From Acidobacteriaceae bacterium (GTDB lineage: Bacteria; Acidobacteriota; Terriglobia; Terriglobales; Acidobacteriaceae): a stretch of 6,340 nt of DNA. This document shows, piece after piece, positions 5,664 to 6,340 of this stretch. How positions within the stretch are numbered: the stretch's first letter is position 1; the number at the start of each line of letters is the position of its first letter. The translations under genes and the position numbers were made by a program. The notes below the pieces were generated by a model that saw only the letters and a program-made list of their open reading frames with translations, had not been told where the DNA came from and did not search any database. The stretch covers positions 1-6,340 of the forward strand of contig JASHUH010000648.1 in assembly GCA_030040115.1 (NCBI GenBank). The letters are read 5' to 3'.

Positions 5664-6340
5664 CACGCATACGCTTTCAGCAAAGCCTTGAGGATTTGAA
5701 GGAAAACCTGCTCGTCATGGCGGGACTCGCCGAGCAGGCCATTCAGCGCGCCATCGAAGCTTATCGGGTCCGCGACCTCTCCATTTGCGACCTGGGCAGC
5801 CGCAGCGAAATCGCCATCAATCGCATGGAGCGTGACATCGATCAGGCTGCGCTCGATCTGCTCGCCATGGAGCAGCCCATGGCCATCGATCTCCGTTTCA
5901 TTTTAAGCGTCATTAAGATCAATGCCGATCTGGAGCGCGTGGGCGACGCGGCCAAAAGCATCAGCGACCGCGTGCGTAACATGGAGCAGATGCCGGTCGC
6001 CGAATTGCCCGTCGATATTCCCCGCATGGCCGGACTGTCCGAAGACATGGTGCGCAAAAGCCTGCAGGCGTTCATCGAGGCCGATGCTGAAGTCGCCCGC
6101 CACGTTCTCACCATGGACGACGCCGTCGACGCGATGAACCGCGCCGCCTACAAGGCCCTCACCAAAGTGATGGAGGAGCAGAGCCATCTCGCTCCACAAG
6201 CCCTCAACGCGCTCATGATCTGCCGCAGCCTGGAGCGCGTCGCCGACCACGCCACCAACATCGCCGAAGATGTCATCTTCTGGGTGCAAGGCGCCGATGT
6301 GCGCCACCACAAGAGCGTTGCCGCCGCCCAGCCGCAGCAG
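5660..6340 (+). CDS. phoU: Phosphate transport system regulatory protein PhoU, open at the right edge
   Basis: A cytoplasmic all-helical protein that, in the known family, signals between the PstSCAB importer and the PhoR sensor kinase to keep the Pho regulon off when phosphate is plentiful. The ATG at 5660 overlaps the pstB stop by four bases. The frame is open for 227 codons to the last base of the window without a stop. PhoU proteins usually have 215-240 residues, so only a few residues are probably missing. It shows the expected two-fold repeat: each three-helix half has the metal-cluster helix motif, [13 protein letters not shown] (90-102) and [15 protein letters not shown] (190-204), with E92/D96 and E192/D196 as ExxxD ligand pairs. 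The N-terminus [19 protein letters not shown] fits the first helix. A weak AGG lies 5 bases before the start. Its end and any following gene lie outside the window. Confidence 0.95.
   Translation, partial: MTRIRFQQSLEDLKENLLVMAGLAEQAIQRAIEAYRVRDLSICDLGSRSEIAINRMERDIDQAALDLLAMEQPMAIDLRFILSVIKINADLERVGDAAKSISDRVRNMEQMPVAELPVDIPRMAGLSEDMVRKSLQAFIEADAEVARHVLTMDDAVDAMNRAAYKALTKVMEEQSHLAPQALNALMICRSLERVADHATNIAEDVIFWVQGADVRHHKSVAAAQPQQ

Overview
The window looks like a GC-rich Gram-negative chromosome. kdsB implies Kdo-containing lipopolysaccharide, and codons are strongly biased to G/C in the third position. The gene style (Kdo transferase-type kdsB variant, P4-type integrase beside a tRNA, IS1595-type transposase) would fit Acidobacteriota, but that assignment is an inference from memory and not a computed placement.

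Layout. Bases 1-401, minus strand, are mobile-element debris. An internal piece of an IS1595/ISXO2-type transposase runs off the left edge. It is joined directly to the N-terminal piece of a P4-type tyrosine integrase that also carries a one-base frameshift. Bases 402-593 are non-coding and hold two families of short repeats, arranged as expected of integrase or accessory-protein sites. Bases 594-670, minus strand, are an elongator-type tRNA-Met (CAT) whose 3' end faces the integrase, so it is the likely attachment gene. A minus-strand promoter for the tRNA lies at 757-786. To the right of the tRNA everything is plus-strand and housekeeping: kdsB (CMP-Kdo synthetase), ada (methylation-responsive activator and alkyltransferase), then pstC-pstA-pstB-phoU (phosphate importer and its signalling partner). 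phoU is still open at the right edge.

How the genes work together. PstC and PstA form the membrane channel of the phosphate ABC importer and PstB is its ATPase. PhoU links transporter state to the PhoR/PhoB phosphate response. The four genes are tightly packed: the pstA ribosome binding site overlaps the pstC stop, pstB starts on the base after the pstA stop, and pstB and phoU overlap by ATGA. The binding protein gene pstS is not directly upstream, where it is often found; ada is there instead. kdsB and ada have no evident functional link to each other or to pst.

No undescribed system is evident. The points most worth checking are the integrase-transposase junction, the phased repeats next to the tRNA, a mismatch in the 3' half of the tRNA anticodon stem that could be a trace of integration, and a perfect inverted repeat bracketing the pstC start codon.
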